Shown: positions 19,862 to 28,044 of the stretch, piece after piece
How the letters are laid out: each line of letters opens with the position of its first letter
Numbering within the stretch: the stretch's first letter is position 1
Assembly: GCA_023954135.1 (NCBI GenBank)
Contig: JAMLIN010000005.1
Span: 62,001 to 126,000 of the forward strand
Direction of reading: 5' to 3'
Length of the DNA: 64,000 nt
Source of the DNA: Burkholderiaceae bacterium
GTDB taxonomy: Bacteria > Pseudomonadota > Gammaproteobacteria > Burkholderiales > Burkholderiaceae_E
Translations under genes and position numbers: made by a program
Notes under the pieces: generated by a model
What the model was told of the DNA's origin: nothing
What the model saw: only the letters and a program-made list of their open reading frames with translations
Databases searched by the model: none

Positions 19862-19890
19862 ATGCTAATGCGAATCGTTCCTGTTTGCAA
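19862..19890 (-). promoter_or_regulatory. Sigma-70 promoter overlapped by a Fur-like box
   Basis: On the minus strand TTGCAA (19890-19885) and TAGCAT (19867-19862) are 17 bases apart. The spacer and -10 carry TAATGCGAATCGTT (plus-strand 19866-19879), matching 11 of 14 positions of the Fur core TAATGATAATCATT. Bound Fur-iron would cover the -10. The HemS-like start is 89 bases downstream. Confidence 0.55.
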
Positions 19891-19925
19891 AGAAATAAAT
19901 CATCCGCCCGAGTACGAAGCCGGAA

Positions 19926-21476
19926 TCAGGCCGAGCTGTCGCGCGGATCCGTGTCGGTGTCGGAACGTCGCAGCCAGCGCCGGTTGCGGTTGCGGCGCAG
20001 GGCCCGCTTGACCGCGTACATGGCGGTGTCGGCATAGGCCAGCAGGGCGGCGGCGGTACGACCGTCGCGCGGAGCGAGCGCGATGCCGATCGATACCCCG
20101 ACCGAGCAACTGGTGCTGGTCATCACGACCGGGGCGGAGATCGCCTGCACCAGCTTGTCGGCCACCGCGGTGGCGTCCTCGATCCGGTCGATCTGCTCGA
20201 GGACGACGACGAAGGCATCGCCGTCGAGCCGGGCGATCAGGTCCTGGCTGCGCAGCATGTGCTGCATCCGCTTGGTGACCACGCACAGGACCTGGTCGCC
20301 GAAGGCGTGGCCATGGGTATCGTTGAGCTCCCGGAAGCCGTTCAGGTCGAGGCACATCAGCGCGATCGGATGGCGCTGCAGGTCGCGGCGCAGCAGGCGC
20401 TTGAATTTCTGCTCGAAGGCGCGGCGGTTCAGCGCGCCGGTCAGCGGGTCGCGTGAGGCGGCCCGCTCGAGCGCCTGGCGCCGCAGCCATTCCGAGGTCT
20501 GGTCGCTGACCGACCAGAGCAGGCCGCGCGAGCGGTGCAGGGGGTCGAAGCGGCGGATCTGGATGCTGTAGAAGCGCGGCGTCGGGCCCTCGAGCAGGAC
20601 GTTGATCGCCACGCTGCGATGGCCGCGTACCCGGGTGTCGGCTCGGGCGATCAGCCGGTCGAGCTGGGCGCGCGAGCGTCCGAGGGTGTGGGCGAGGTCC
20701 GAGAGCAGGGCTTCGCCGCTGCCCTCGCCGAACATCTGCCGGAACCGGTTGTTGGCCTTGTCGATCTGGCGGTTGCGGGTGAGCGCGATCGCGAGCTGGC
20801 CGGTCGAGAACAGGGCCCACTGCTGGGCGAGCAGGCCGCGCTCGCGCAGCTTGGCCGCGATCGATTCCGACTTGGCGCGCAGGACCGAATAGACCACGTC
20901 GACCAGCAGCAGCAGGATCAGGGCGAAGACGATCAGGGCATGGCTGCGGATCGCGTCGGGCAGGGCGGCGATCGCCGCGATCGCGCCGACCACGAGCGGG
21001 ACCGCATGGGCAAAGAACACGAGCGGGCTCGCGCCGATGGTGCGTAGCGAGGCCAGCGTGCCGATGAGGGCGATCCCGGCGAGCAGGCACTGGCGCTCGA
21101 TCGACAGCGGCGGCGGCCAGGCGATCAGGCCGGCGAAGACGAGCCCGAGCAGGGCGCCGGCGACCGCAAGATGGGTCTCGTCGCGGGTGGCCCGGGCGTG
21201 GATGCGCTGCTCGGCGCGCACCGCGGCGGAGCGGGCGAGCAGGGCCCGCACCAATGCCAGGGTACCGGCAAGCGAGGCGGCTCCGATCAGGGTCTCGGAG
21301 GGCAGCTTCGGGGAGATCAGCAGCAGCACGCCGGCGAGCATCAGCAAAGACTGCGCGAGGCCACGCCAGGCGTGGGCGCCGAGTTTCTGGAGGCGTTCGC
21401 CGACGAGTTCGAGATCGTCCCAGCGCAGCAGCCGGCGCGCGGCGCGAAGGAGCTTCGGATCGGGCATCGAGGTCAT
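19926..21476 (-). CDS. Membrane GGDEF-domain protein with degenerate active-site motif
   Basis: About 516 residues from the ATG at 21476 (another at 21467). The N-terminal half has about five to six hydrophobic segments (LLMLAGVLLLISP, ALLGLVFAGLIAW, VPLVVGAIAAIAAL, ALIVFALILLLLV). A PAS-like region follows (about 220-340), then a GGDEF domain introduced by RDPLTGALNRRAFEQKFKR. The signature motif reads RLDGDAF rather than RLGGDEF: the first Gly and the conserved Glu are replaced, so cyclic-di-GMP synthesis is doubtful. It may act as a c-di-GMP or GTP receptor, or regulate a partner. No EAL domain. Preceded divergently by tRNA-Ile2. Confidence 0.85.
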   Translation of the reverse strand: MTSMPDPKLLRAARRLLRWDDLELVGERLQKLGAHAWRGLAQSLLMLAGVLLLISPKLPSETLIGAASLAGTLALVRALLARSAAVRAEQRIHARATRDETHLAVAGALLGLVFAGLIAWPPPLSIERQCLLAGIALIGTLASLRTIGASPLVFFAHAVPLVVGAIAAIAALPDAIRSHALIVFALILLLLVDVVYSVLRAKSESIAAKLRERGLLAQQWALFSTGQLAIALTRNRQIDKANNRFRQMFGEGSGEALLSDLAHTLGRSRAQLDRLIARADTRVRGHRSVAINVLLEGPTPRFYSIQIRRFDPLHRSRGLLWSVSDQTSEWLRRQALERAASRDPLTGALNRRAFEQKFKRLLRRDLQRHPIALMCLDLNGFRELNDTHGHAFGDQVLCVVTKRMQHMLRSQDLIARLDGDAFVVVLEQIDRIEDATAVADKLVQAISAPVVMTSTSCSVGVSIGIALAPRDGRTAAALLAYADTAMYAVKRALRRNRNRRWLRRSDTDTDPRDSSA

Positions 21477-21650
21477 GGTTGTCGAATACGCGCCAGTATG
21501 GAACGTACCGCGTTCGGGGTGGCACCGGAACTGCGCGGCCGGACGAAGCCGCCGACGGGCGGTCATGGTTCCGTCGTCGGGATGCAAGAATGATTCCGCG
21601 GTCCGGATCGCGCCGTCGGCTGTCGGGAAAATCCGGCCGGCCGGCGCCGG

Positions 21651-21656
21651 TATACT
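21651..21656 (+). promoter_or_regulatory. -10 element of the tRNA promoter
   Basis: TATACT ends ten bases before the mature tRNA and is followed by a GC-rich discriminator (TGCGCCCGC), as in stable-RNA promoters under stringent control. The -35 region is weak (AT-rich GAAAAT at 21627). Confidence 0.5.
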
Positions 21657-21665
21657 TGCGCCCGC

Positions 21666-21743
21666 GGGCCTCTAGCTCATGTTGGTTAGAGCAGTGGACT
21701 CATAATCCATTGGTGCGGGGTTCGACTCCCCGGGGGCCCACCA
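21666..21743 (+). tRNA. ileX: tRNA-Ile2 (anticodon CAU, lysidine-type)
   Basis: A full cloverleaf can be drawn. Acceptor GGGCCTC pairs with GGGGCCC (one G-T pair), the D arm is GCTC/GAGC, the anticodon loop is CTCATAA, and the T arm is CGGGG-TTCGACT-CCCCG; CCA is encoded. The CAU anticodon also occurs in tRNA-Met. C4-G69 and C5-G68, the pairs recognised by TilS, favour the minor Ile tRNA whose C34 is modified to lysidine to read AUA. Not the initiator, which lacks the 1-72 pair. Confidence 0.85.
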
Positions 21744-21818
21744 CCTGTCATCCTGGCGCCGCCGAAAGCGGCGAACCGCCGGTTGTGGCTTTGGGGCGCT
21801 CGTTCGCTCCCGCGGCGC

Positions 21819-21860
21819 GGACACCCGATCGTGGACACCCGATCGTGGACACCCGATCGT
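21819..21860. repeat. Three tandem 14-bp repeats
   Basis: GGACACCCGATCGT occurs three times head-to-tail without interruption (21819-21832, 21833-21846, 21847-21860). The array ends two bases before the stop codon of the convergent response-regulator gene. It may be slippage debris; each unit holds the palindrome CGATCG. Confidence 0.8.
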
Positions 21861-21862
21861 GC

Positions 21863-23194
21863 TCAGTGCCGGAGACTCTTGCGTCTCTTCCACAACGTCG
21901 TGCGGGAGATGCCGAGGCGCCGTGCCGCTTCTCCGAGGCGACCACCGGAGAGTTCCAGCGCCCGCTCGATGCTGGCCAGCTCGGCCTGCTCCCGGGCATC
22001 GGCGAGCGAACCGTCCCGCAGCGGCAGCCGGTCGAGCGTCATCTCCGGGAACAGCGCCGCTGCATCGAGAACCGGCTCGTCGGCCAGGGCCACCGCGCGC
22101 TCGACGCGATTGCGCAGTTCCCGCACATTGCCGGGCCAGGCGTGCGCGAGCATCGCCGATGCGGCGGAGTCGTCGAATTCCGGCACGGCCAGGCCCTGCC
22201 GTTCGGCGGATTGCTGTGCGAACCGTCTCGCGAACGGCAGCACTTCCTCCGGACGTTCGCGCAAGGCCGGAATGCGAAGCTCGACCACGGCGAGCCGGAA
22301 GTAGAGATCCTCCCGAAATTCGCGCCGCGCGATGAGCTCGTCCAGATCGGCGTTGGTCGCCGCCACGACGCGGCCGTCGAATCGCAGGTCCCGGCGCCCG
22401 CCGATCCTTCGGAAGACGCCATCCTGCAGGACACGCAGCAGCGCGATCTGCAGGCGCACGTCGAGCTCGCCGATCTCGTCCAGGAACAGGGTGCCGTTGC
22501 CGGCTTCCTCGAAGAAGCCGGCATGCGTTGCGCTGGCGCCCGTGAACGCGCCGCGTTCATGGCCGAAGAACTGGCTCTCCATGAGCTCGCGCGGAACCGC
22601 GCCGCAGTTCACCGCGACGAAGGGCTGGCGCGCGCGGGCGGAGCGACTGTGCAGCAGGCGTGCGGCGATCTCCTTGCCGACGCCCGTCTCGCCTCGCAGC
22701 AGCACGGGGACGTCGCGCGATGCCAGCCGTTCGATGTCCGCCGCCAGGGCGGTGGTGGCCGGTGAGAGGCCGAATCCTTCGCCCGCGCCGGAAGGACATG
22801 CCGTCGGCTCGGTCCGCTCCGGCAGACGCTCCCTGATGGTCTTCACCAGCTCGTCGACGTCGTACGGCTTCGTGAGGTAGTCGTCCGCCCCGGCGCGCAC
22901 CAGCCGGACCGCCTGCCCGACGTCGGCGTAGGCGGTCGCGAACACGATGGGCGTGTTGCCCAGCAGTGGCAGCGCCTGGCGGTAGAGATCCTCGCCGGAG
23001 CCGTCCGGCAGGCGGATGTCGGAGAGCACGAAGTCGGGTCGGGCGCGGCGAAGCGATCGCACGGCCTGTGCGCAGTCCACCGCCAGCTCCGCGCTGAAGC
23101 CCTCCAGGTGCAGGCGCTGGAGCAGGGCGCCCCCGAGGATCGCGTCGTCCTCGATGATGAGGACACGAGGCGCGGCATCGGTCCCGGGCGTCAT
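21863..23194 (-). CDS. NtrC-type sigma-54 response regulator
   Basis: 443 residues with three domains. The receiver (about 1-120) has the acidic pair ED, phospho-acceptor Asp in FVLSDIRLPDGSG and Lys in DDYLTKPYDV. The AAA+ sigma-54 activator domain (about 140-370) has Walker A GETGVGKE, the GAFTGA loop that contacts sigma-54, Walker B GTLFLDEIGEL and WPGNVREL. A Fis-type helix-turn-helix ends the protein (GRLGEAARRLGISRTTLWKRRK). The start at 23194 overlaps the kinase stop by four bases. As the terminal gene of the Mrp antiporter operon, it probably activates the sigma-54 promoter found in front of mrpA. Confidence 0.93.
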   Translation of the reverse strand: MTPGTDAAPRVLIIEDDAILGGALLQRLHLEGFSAELAVDCAQAVRSLRRARPDFVLSDIRLPDGSGEDLYRQALPLLGNTPIVFATAYADVGQAVRLVRAGADDYLTKPYDVDELVKTIRERLPERTEPTACPSGAGEGFGLSPATTALAADIERLASRDVPVLLRGETGVGKEIAARLLHSRSARARQPFVAVNCGAVPRELMESQFFGHERGAFTGASATHAGFFEEAGNGTLFLDEIGELDVRLQIALLRVLQDGVFRRIGGRRDLRFDGRVVAATNADLDELIARREFREDLYFRLAVVELRIPALRERPEEVLPFARRFAQQSAERQGLAVPEFDDSAASAMLAHAWPGNVRELRNRVERAVALADEPVLDAAALFPEMTLDRLPLRDGSLADAREQAELASIERALELSGGRLGEAARRLGISRTTLWKRRKSLRH

Positions 23195-24636
23195 GACGTG
23201 GCGTCGAAGCCTGGAGCGGGCGGTGCGTCCAGGGGCAGGTCGAGAGCGATGCGCGATCCGCGCCCCGATCGGACGTCCACGGCGACGCGAGCCTGCAGGC
23301 GGCGCAACAGGCGGATGGTCACGGCGATGCCGAGGCCCGCGCTGCCGGTGGGCTCGACGCCGTCCTGCAGGCTGCGTGCCAGCTCTTGCGGCAGGCCGCC
23401 GCCCTCGTCGGTGATCTCCAGACGCAGGCGGGCGTCGTTCGCCGCGCAATGCAGCGTGACGCTGCTCCCCGCCGGCGACGCCTCGACGGCATTGAGCAGC
23501 AGGTTCAGCAGGACCTGTCGTACTTCGCTGCCGGCGACGGGCACCGGAGCCTCGAGCGTCGAGGCGACGTGCAGCGCAACGCCAGCCCGTCTCGCCTCGG
23601 GTGCGACGAGCCTGCGAACATCGACGAGGTCCTGCGGCCCGAACCGGCTGCCCTCGGCATCCGGCCGGTGGGTCGCGAGCGTGGCGTCGGTCACGTCCGT
23701 CAGGGCGCGCATGCCCCGTTCCATGAAGTCGAGCGCCTCGGCCCGGACATCCTCGCGGTCGCCGAACTTGCGCAGCGTCTCGATCGCGGTGATCACGCCG
23801 GTCAGCGGGTTTCGCACTTCATGCGCCAGTGTCGCGGAAAGCCGTCCCAGCACGGCTTCCCGTTCCTGTTTCGCCATCAACGTCAGCATGGCCTCCCGGT
23901 CCCGCGTGGCTTCGGCCATGCGGTTGTAGGCGCGTACCAGCTGGACGGTTTCCCGGTCGCCCGGTGGAACGTGGTGCTCCGCCATGGGTTGCGGCGTGGC
24001 TTCCTCGCCCTGCTGGAGATGCTGAGTCAGCATGGTGATGGGTCGCAGCAGACGCCGCATCAGCAGCACGCCCACCAGGGCGCACACGATTCCGAAGCCG
24101 AGATCGAAGGCGACGACACGCCATCGCAGTGCCTGTCGTTCCCCCACGTAGTCCGAGACATCCAGGTTGGCCACGATGACCATCGATCCGACGGCTGCCG
24201 TGCGCTCGTCGGCCAGTGGCCGCCACACCCAGTAGCTGCCGTCCTCCGCATCGAGGAAGTATCCGCGTGCCTGCTGCTGCGCGGCGACGGGCAGGTTCCC
24301 CGGGCCGACGCCGTCGCGCTCGGCGCGAGCCAGCACCCTGCCGCTGCCGTCGAGGAGGAACAGGCGACGTTCCTCCAGGCCCTGGTGCATTCGCAGGGCC
24401 TCATCGAGCGCGCGATCGATGCCCTGGGCGTCCTGATTCAGGACCGGGGGCATGAGCGAGGCCGCCAGGCCATCGAGGTAAATCTGCCCGATCCGTTGCA
24501 GCTGCACCTCGACCTGCGCGGAGAGGCTGCGGGTCGTGATCTGGGTGCTGCCGAGCGCCGTCAGGAGCACGATGCCGACCATCGCCAGCGGCAGGCGGGC
24601 GCTCACGGGCAGGCGATGGATGATCGGAAAGGGCAT
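23191..24636 (-). CDS. Sensor histidine kinase paired with the NtrC-type regulator
   Basis: A 481-residue membrane kinase. Two membrane segments (about 12-32 and 180-205) enclose a periplasmic sensor domain of about 145 residues with no motif I recognise (RRLFLLDGSGRVLARAERDG suggests a dCache/PAS-like fold). HAMP-like linker, then the HisKA H-box (LSATLAHEVRNPLTG), N-box (NLLLNAVEAS), G1 (DEGGGLP) and G2 (GSAGLGIAV). The ATG at 24636 is preferred over an upstream ATG. The stop overlaps the regulator start, and only 41 bases separate it from mrpG, so sensor and antiporter share an operon. The stimulus may be Na+, pH or envelope stress; that is inference. Confidence 0.92.
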   Translation of the reverse strand: MPFPIIHRLPVSARLPLAMVGIVLLTALGSTQITTRSLSAQVEVQLQRIGQIYLDGLAASLMPPVLNQDAQGIDRALDEALRMHQGLEERRLFLLDGSGRVLARAERDGVGPGNLPVAAQQQARGYFLDAEDGSYWVWRPLADERTAAVGSMVIVANLDVSDYVGERQALRWRVVAFDLGFGIVCALVGVLLMRRLLRPITMLTQHLQQGEEATPQPMAEHHVPPGDRETVQLVRAYNRMAEATRDREAMLTLMAKQEREAVLGRLSATLAHEVRNPLTGVITAIETLRKFGDREDVRAEALDFMERGMRALTDVTDATLATHRPDAEGSRFGPQDLVDVRRLVAPEARRAGVALHVASTLEAPVPVAGSEVRQVLLNLLLNAVEASPAGSSVTLHCAANDARLRLEITDEGGGLPQELARSLQDGVEPTGSAGLGIAVTIRLLRRLQARVAVDVRSGRGSRIALDLPLDAPPAPGFDATS

Positions 24637-24677
24637 GGCGGTCAGCTTAGCAGGCGCATCGAGCGGACCCGGCCCGA

Positions 24678-25070
24678 TCACGGGGCCTTGGCGTTCGCGT
24701 CGTCACCGGAGATGCTCGTCGACGCCTCGTCATCGACGCCTGCCCGCGGCAACACGCCGTCGAGCGCGTCCTCGCTCGTGCCGCGCCACAGCGCGACGCC
24801 GCTGACGTATCCGGCGCGGCCGATGAGATGGCCCGCCACCGGGGTCGTCACCAGCAGGAACACGACGGCCAGCACTGCCTTGGTCCAGGTGGCGGCCGAG
24901 CCATCGAAGGCGGCGACGCCGAGCAGCACCAGGCCCGAGCCCGCGACGCCGGCCTTCGTCGCGGCGTGCATGCGCATGAAGAAGTCCGGCAGGCGCAGCA
25001 CGCCGATCGCGGCGAACAGGCAGACGACGCTGCCGCCGAGCAGCAGGATGGCACCGATCCACTGGCTCAT
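24678..25070 (-). CDS. mrpG: Mrp Na+/H+ antiporter subunit G
   Basis: 130-residue small membrane subunit of the Mrp/Mnh multicomponent cation/proton antiporter. It has three hydrophobic helices and the PhaG/MnhG signature GVLRLPDFFMRMHAATKAGVAGSGLVLLG. The C-terminal 35 residues are a hydrophilic Asp/Ser/Ala tail longer than usual. It overlaps mrpF by four bases and is the last antiporter gene before the two-component pair. Confidence 0.93.
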   Translation of the reverse strand: MSQWIGAILLLGGSVVCLFAAIGVLRLPDFFMRMHAATKAGVAGSGLVLLGVAAFDGSAATWTKAVLAVVFLLVTTPVAGHLIGRAGYVSGVALWRGTSEDALDGVLPRAGVDDEASTSISGDDANAKAP

Positions 25071-25381
25071 GGCTCGGGCTCCGCTGCGGTGCCGGAATGA
25101 CCGGCGGGGATGGTGCCGCGGGCGATGTAGCCGGCGAAGGCGACGGTGGCCAGGAAGCCCACCAGCGCAACGCCCAGGGCCACATCCAGGAAGGCGGTGG
25201 ATCCGGCCACGAGTGCCGCCAGCCCGGCTGCGGCCACGCCCAGCAGACCGAGCATGTCGAGGGCGATCACGCGGTCGGCGGCCGAGGGGCCCCGGACGAT
25301 GCGCGCGCCCGCCGCGATCGCGGCGGCGGCGAGGAGCACGGCCGAAGCCGCGAGCACCGTGTCGAAGATCATGTCGGTCAT
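25067..25381 (-). CDS. mrpF: Mrp Na+/H+ antiporter subunit F
   Basis: A 104-residue subunit with three membrane helices. The family motif [20 protein letters not shown] lies in the first loop, and [23 protein letters not shown] in the third helix. It overlaps mrpE and mrpG by four bases each, so the translation of the operon is coupled. Confidence 0.93.
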   Translation of the reverse strand: MTDMIFDTVLAASAVLLAAAAIAAGARIVRGPSAADRVIALDMLGLLGVAAAGLAALVAGSTAFLDVALGVALVGFLATVAFAGYIARGTIPAGHSGTAAEPEP

Positions 25382-25707
25382 TCGAGAGCCTCCCTCACCC
25401 GTCGTTCGAAGCCGCTCTTGATCTGGTCGACGGCGTCCTCGGACAGGTTCATCACATGCACATAGAGCCGGCTGCGGTCATCGGAGACATGCAGGCTCGT
25501 CGTTCCGGGCGTCAGGGTGATCATGTTGGCGAGCAGTGCGATCCCGGCATCCGTGCGCAGGTCGAGCGGCACCGCGACGATACCGCTGCGTTCGATGCGC
25601 TGCGGATGCATGACCGCGACCAGGACATCGCGTACCGAGAACATGAACTCCCTTGCGAAGAGGGCGATCAGCACGACCCATGCCGGGATTCGGCGCAGCA
25701 GTCTCAT
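25378..25707 (-). CDS. mrpE: Mrp Na+/H+ antiporter subunit E
   Basis: A 109-residue subunit, short for MrpE (often about 160), with the first helices reduced to [25 protein letters not shown]. The conserved C-terminal part is clear: [42 protein letters not shown]. The ATG at 25707 overlaps the mrpD stop by four bases. The truncated N-terminus is not a frameshift; short MrpE versions exist in proteobacteria. Confidence 0.9.
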   Translation of the reverse strand: MRLLRRIPAWVVLIALFAREFMFSVRDVLVAVMHPQRIERSGIVAVPLDLRTDAGIALLANMITLTPGTTSLHVSDDRSRLYVHVMNLSEDAVDQIKSGFERRVREALE

Positions 25708-27236
25708 GGCGGGGCTCCGGCTTGCCGCGCTTCTCCCAGCACGGCTTGTGCGTAGGCCTGGCCGCCGAGCATCTGTTCCGCTGCCCGCAGCGAGAAGCCG
25801 ACGAAGGGCTCGGCCCACAGCCCGATGGTGAGGGTCACGGCGGCCAGCGCCAGGATCGGCGCCAGCATGGCGACGCGCGTACGCGGCGCGGCGCGCCAGG
25901 CGAGGGCGGCTTCCTGCGACAGCGGGCTCGCCCGCTTCCAGAACGCCTCGTTCCAGATCTTGAGCATCGAGTACAGGGTCAGGAGGCCGACCACCAGGGC
26001 AACCCCGGCCAGTACCGCGTGGCCGGCCTCGAGGCTGGAGCGCACGACCACCAACTTCGCCCAGAAGCCCGACAGCGGCGGCAGGCCCGCCAGCGAAAGT
26101 GCCGGGATCACGAACATCAGGGCGAGCAGCGGCGCGCTGCGATGCAGGCCGCCGATGCTGCGGAGGTGATAGGAGCCTCCCGCCCGGTTCACCGCGCCCG
26201 CGATCAGGAAGAGGTTGGCCTTGACGATGATGTGATGCAGAACGTACAGGACGGATCCGGCCAGGGCAAGCGGCGTGGCGACTGCCAGCCCCACCAGCAT
26301 GTAGCCGATCTGGCTGATGATGTGGAACGACAGGATGCGGCGCATGTCGTAGTGCGCCGCCGCGCCGAGAACGCCGGTGATCATCGTCAGCCCCGCGATC
26401 CAGCCGATCAGCGGGCCGATGAACTCCAGGGTGCCGCCGAAGGGCAAGGTGAACACGCGCAGGAGCGCGTAGACGCCGACCTTGGTGAGCAGCGCGGCGA
26501 AGATGGCCACGATAGGGGCGCTCGCCGTGTGATAGGCGGCCGGCAGCCAGAAGAACAGGGGGAACACCGCTGCCTTGGCGCCGAAGCACAGCAGGAACAG
26601 CACGGCCAGGGTCCTGACGAGCCCCTGGTTCTCGACCCGCGGGATCGCGCCGGCGAGATCGGCCATGTTCAGCGTGCCCGTCAGTCCGTAGAGGAATCCG
26701 ACGCCCAGCAGGAACAGGGTCGTAACCAGCAGATTCAGGACGACGTACTTCACGCCCGCATCGAGCTGCTCGCGCGTTCCGCCCTGGATCAGCAGGCCGA
26801 ACGAGGAGATCAGCATGATCTCGAACCAGACGTAGAGATTGAAGATGTCGCCCGTCAGGAAGGCGCCCGTCACGCCCAGCAGCAGGCCGTGATAGAGCGG
26901 GTGGAACCAGGCGTGCTCGCGCTCCCGGGCGCCGTCGACCAGCGCGTAGATCGCCACGGCCACCGCCATCAGCCCGGTGATCACCACCATGGCCGATCCG
27001 AGCAGGTCGGCGACGAAGCTGATGCCGAATGGTGCGGGCCAGTCGCCGAACTCGGTGGCCAGCACCGTGCCGTCGTGGACGGCATGGAGCAGCAGCAGGC
27101 TCGATCCGAAGAGGGCGACGCTTCCCGCCACACTGACCAGTCGCTGCGCGAACGCCTGGCGCTGCAGCAGGGCGCACAGCGCCATGGTCGCGAGGGGAAC
27201 GCAGACCGGCAGGGAGAGGATCCATGCCGCGGTCAT
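25704..27236 (-). CDS. mrpD: Mrp Na+/H+ antiporter subunit D
   Basis: 510 residues with about 14 membrane helices, homologous to the proton-pumping NuoL/M/N subunits of complex I. The conserved region runs through [54 protein letters not shown] and [14 protein letters not shown]. These carry the key Lys and His residues of the proton path. In the gene order A-B-C-D-E-F-G it is the second large subunit; both junctions are four-base overlaps. Confidence 0.95.
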   Translation of the reverse strand: MTAAWILSLPVCVPLATMALCALLQRQAFAQRLVSVAGSVALFGSSLLLLHAVHDGTVLATEFGDWPAPFGISFVADLLGSAMVVITGLMAVAVAIYALVDGAREREHAWFHPLYHGLLLGVTGAFLTGDIFNLYVWFEIMLISSFGLLIQGGTREQLDAGVKYVVLNLLVTTLFLLGVGFLYGLTGTLNMADLAGAIPRVENQGLVRTLAVLFLLCFGAKAAVFPLFFWLPAAYHTASAPIVAIFAALLTKVGVYALLRVFTLPFGGTLEFIGPLIGWIAGLTMITGVLGAAAHYDMRRILSFHIISQIGYMLVGLAVATPLALAGSVLYVLHHIIVKANLFLIAGAVNRAGGSYHLRSIGGLHRSAPLLALMFVIPALSLAGLPPLSGFWAKLVVVRSSLEAGHAVLAGVALVVGLLTLYSMLKIWNEAFWKRASPLSQEAALAWRAAPRTRVAMLAPILALAAVTLTIGLWAEPFVGFSLRAAEQMLGGQAYAQAVLGEARQAGAPP

Positions 27237-27634
27237 GCTGCATCGCCTCGGCGAGGGGGCGCGGATTCTTCCGGTCCCCGGGCGAGATCCCGCGGCTCGG
27301 CATCCCGCATGGCATCCGGGTCGGCGGTGCCGAGCGCCGATCCGGCGCGCTCGAACAGCACGACCGTGAAGGCCACCAGGGAAAAGGAGATGACGATGGC
27401 CGTGAGGATGAGTGCCTGCGGCAACGGGTTGGCGCCCACGGCGAGCAGGATCTCCCCTTCCGGAACCAGCGGCGGCACCGGTGACGAGAGCCGCCCGCTG
27501 ATGAAGATCGCGAGATTGACCGAATTGCCCAGCAGCAGCAGGCCCAGCACCATGCGCAACAGGTGGCGCGACATCAGCAGGTAGAGTGCCGCGGCGAGCA
27601 TGCCGCCGAAGGCGGTGGCATAGAGTGCTTCCAT
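27233..27634 (-). CDS. mrpC: Mrp Na+/H+ antiporter subunit C
   Basis: A 133-residue NuoK-like subunit with three helices: [31 protein letters not shown], then [25 protein letters not shown], here starting ANPLPQ. The ATG at 27634 gives [12 protein letters not shown] and shares one base with the mrpB stop. A charged, Pro-rich C-terminal tail of about 30 residues follows the last helix. Confidence 0.93.
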   Translation of the reverse strand: MEALYATAFGGMLAAALYLLMSRHLLRMVLGLLLLGNSVNLAIFISGRLSSPVPPLVPEGEILLAVGANPLPQALILTAIVISFSLVAFTVVLFERAGSALGTADPDAMRDAEPRDLARGPEESAPPRRGDAA

Positions 27635-28044
27635 CAGGTCTCGTTCTCTCCGAGATAGAAACTCACGAAGGCGCAGACCGAGCCGAGGACGGCCAGGTAC
27701 ACCCCCACGTCGAACGCCAGCGCGGTGCCGACGGCGAATCCGCCGTCCCAGAACTTCCATTGATGCGTCAGGTACGGTGACCCGGACAGCAGCCCCGGAA
27801 TCCCCGAGAGCAGGGCCATCAGCAGGCCGGCGCCGGCGATGCCGGCGGGCGGCCAGCGCAGCGCAGCGAGGAGCCGGCTGCGGCCGCGAGGCAGGCCATA
27901 GACGGCGAATCCGGCTGCCGCGATCAGTCCGCCGACGAAACCGCCGCCGGGTTCGTTGTGTCCGCGCCAGAGCAGATAGAGGGAGAAGACCAGGGATATC
28001 GGCAACACGACGCGACCGGCCAGTTGCAGGATCAGGTTGTTCAT
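27634..28044 (-). CDS. mrpB: Mrp Na+/H+ antiporter subunit B
   Basis: A 136-residue subunit with four helices and the MnhB signature [22 protein letters not shown], followed by [34 protein letters not shown]. The ATG at 28044 ([23 protein letters not shown]) overlaps the mrpA stop by four bases. Confidence 0.94.
   Translation of the reverse strand: MNNLILQLAGRVVLPISLVFSLYLLWRGHNEPGGGFVGGLIAAAGFAVYGLPRGRSRLLAALRWPPAGIAGAGLLMALLSGIPGLLSGSPYLTHQWKFWDGGFAVGTALAFDVGVYLAVLGSVCAFVSFYLGENET

Noticed and set aside
21666-21743. tRNA-Met for the CAU anticodon
   Set aside because: C4-G69 and C5-G68 and the acceptor sequence fit the lysidine-modified tRNA-Ile2; the 1-72 pair excludes the initiator. Elongator Met is not fully excluded.
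21819-21860. CRISPR-like array
   Set aside because: The 14-bp units are directly adjacent with no spacers, and there are no cas genes.
23386-27584. Long plus-strand frames opposite the kinase and Mrp genes
   Set aside because: All are antisense to well-recognised membrane proteins and contain His/Gln/Arg-rich mirror sequence.
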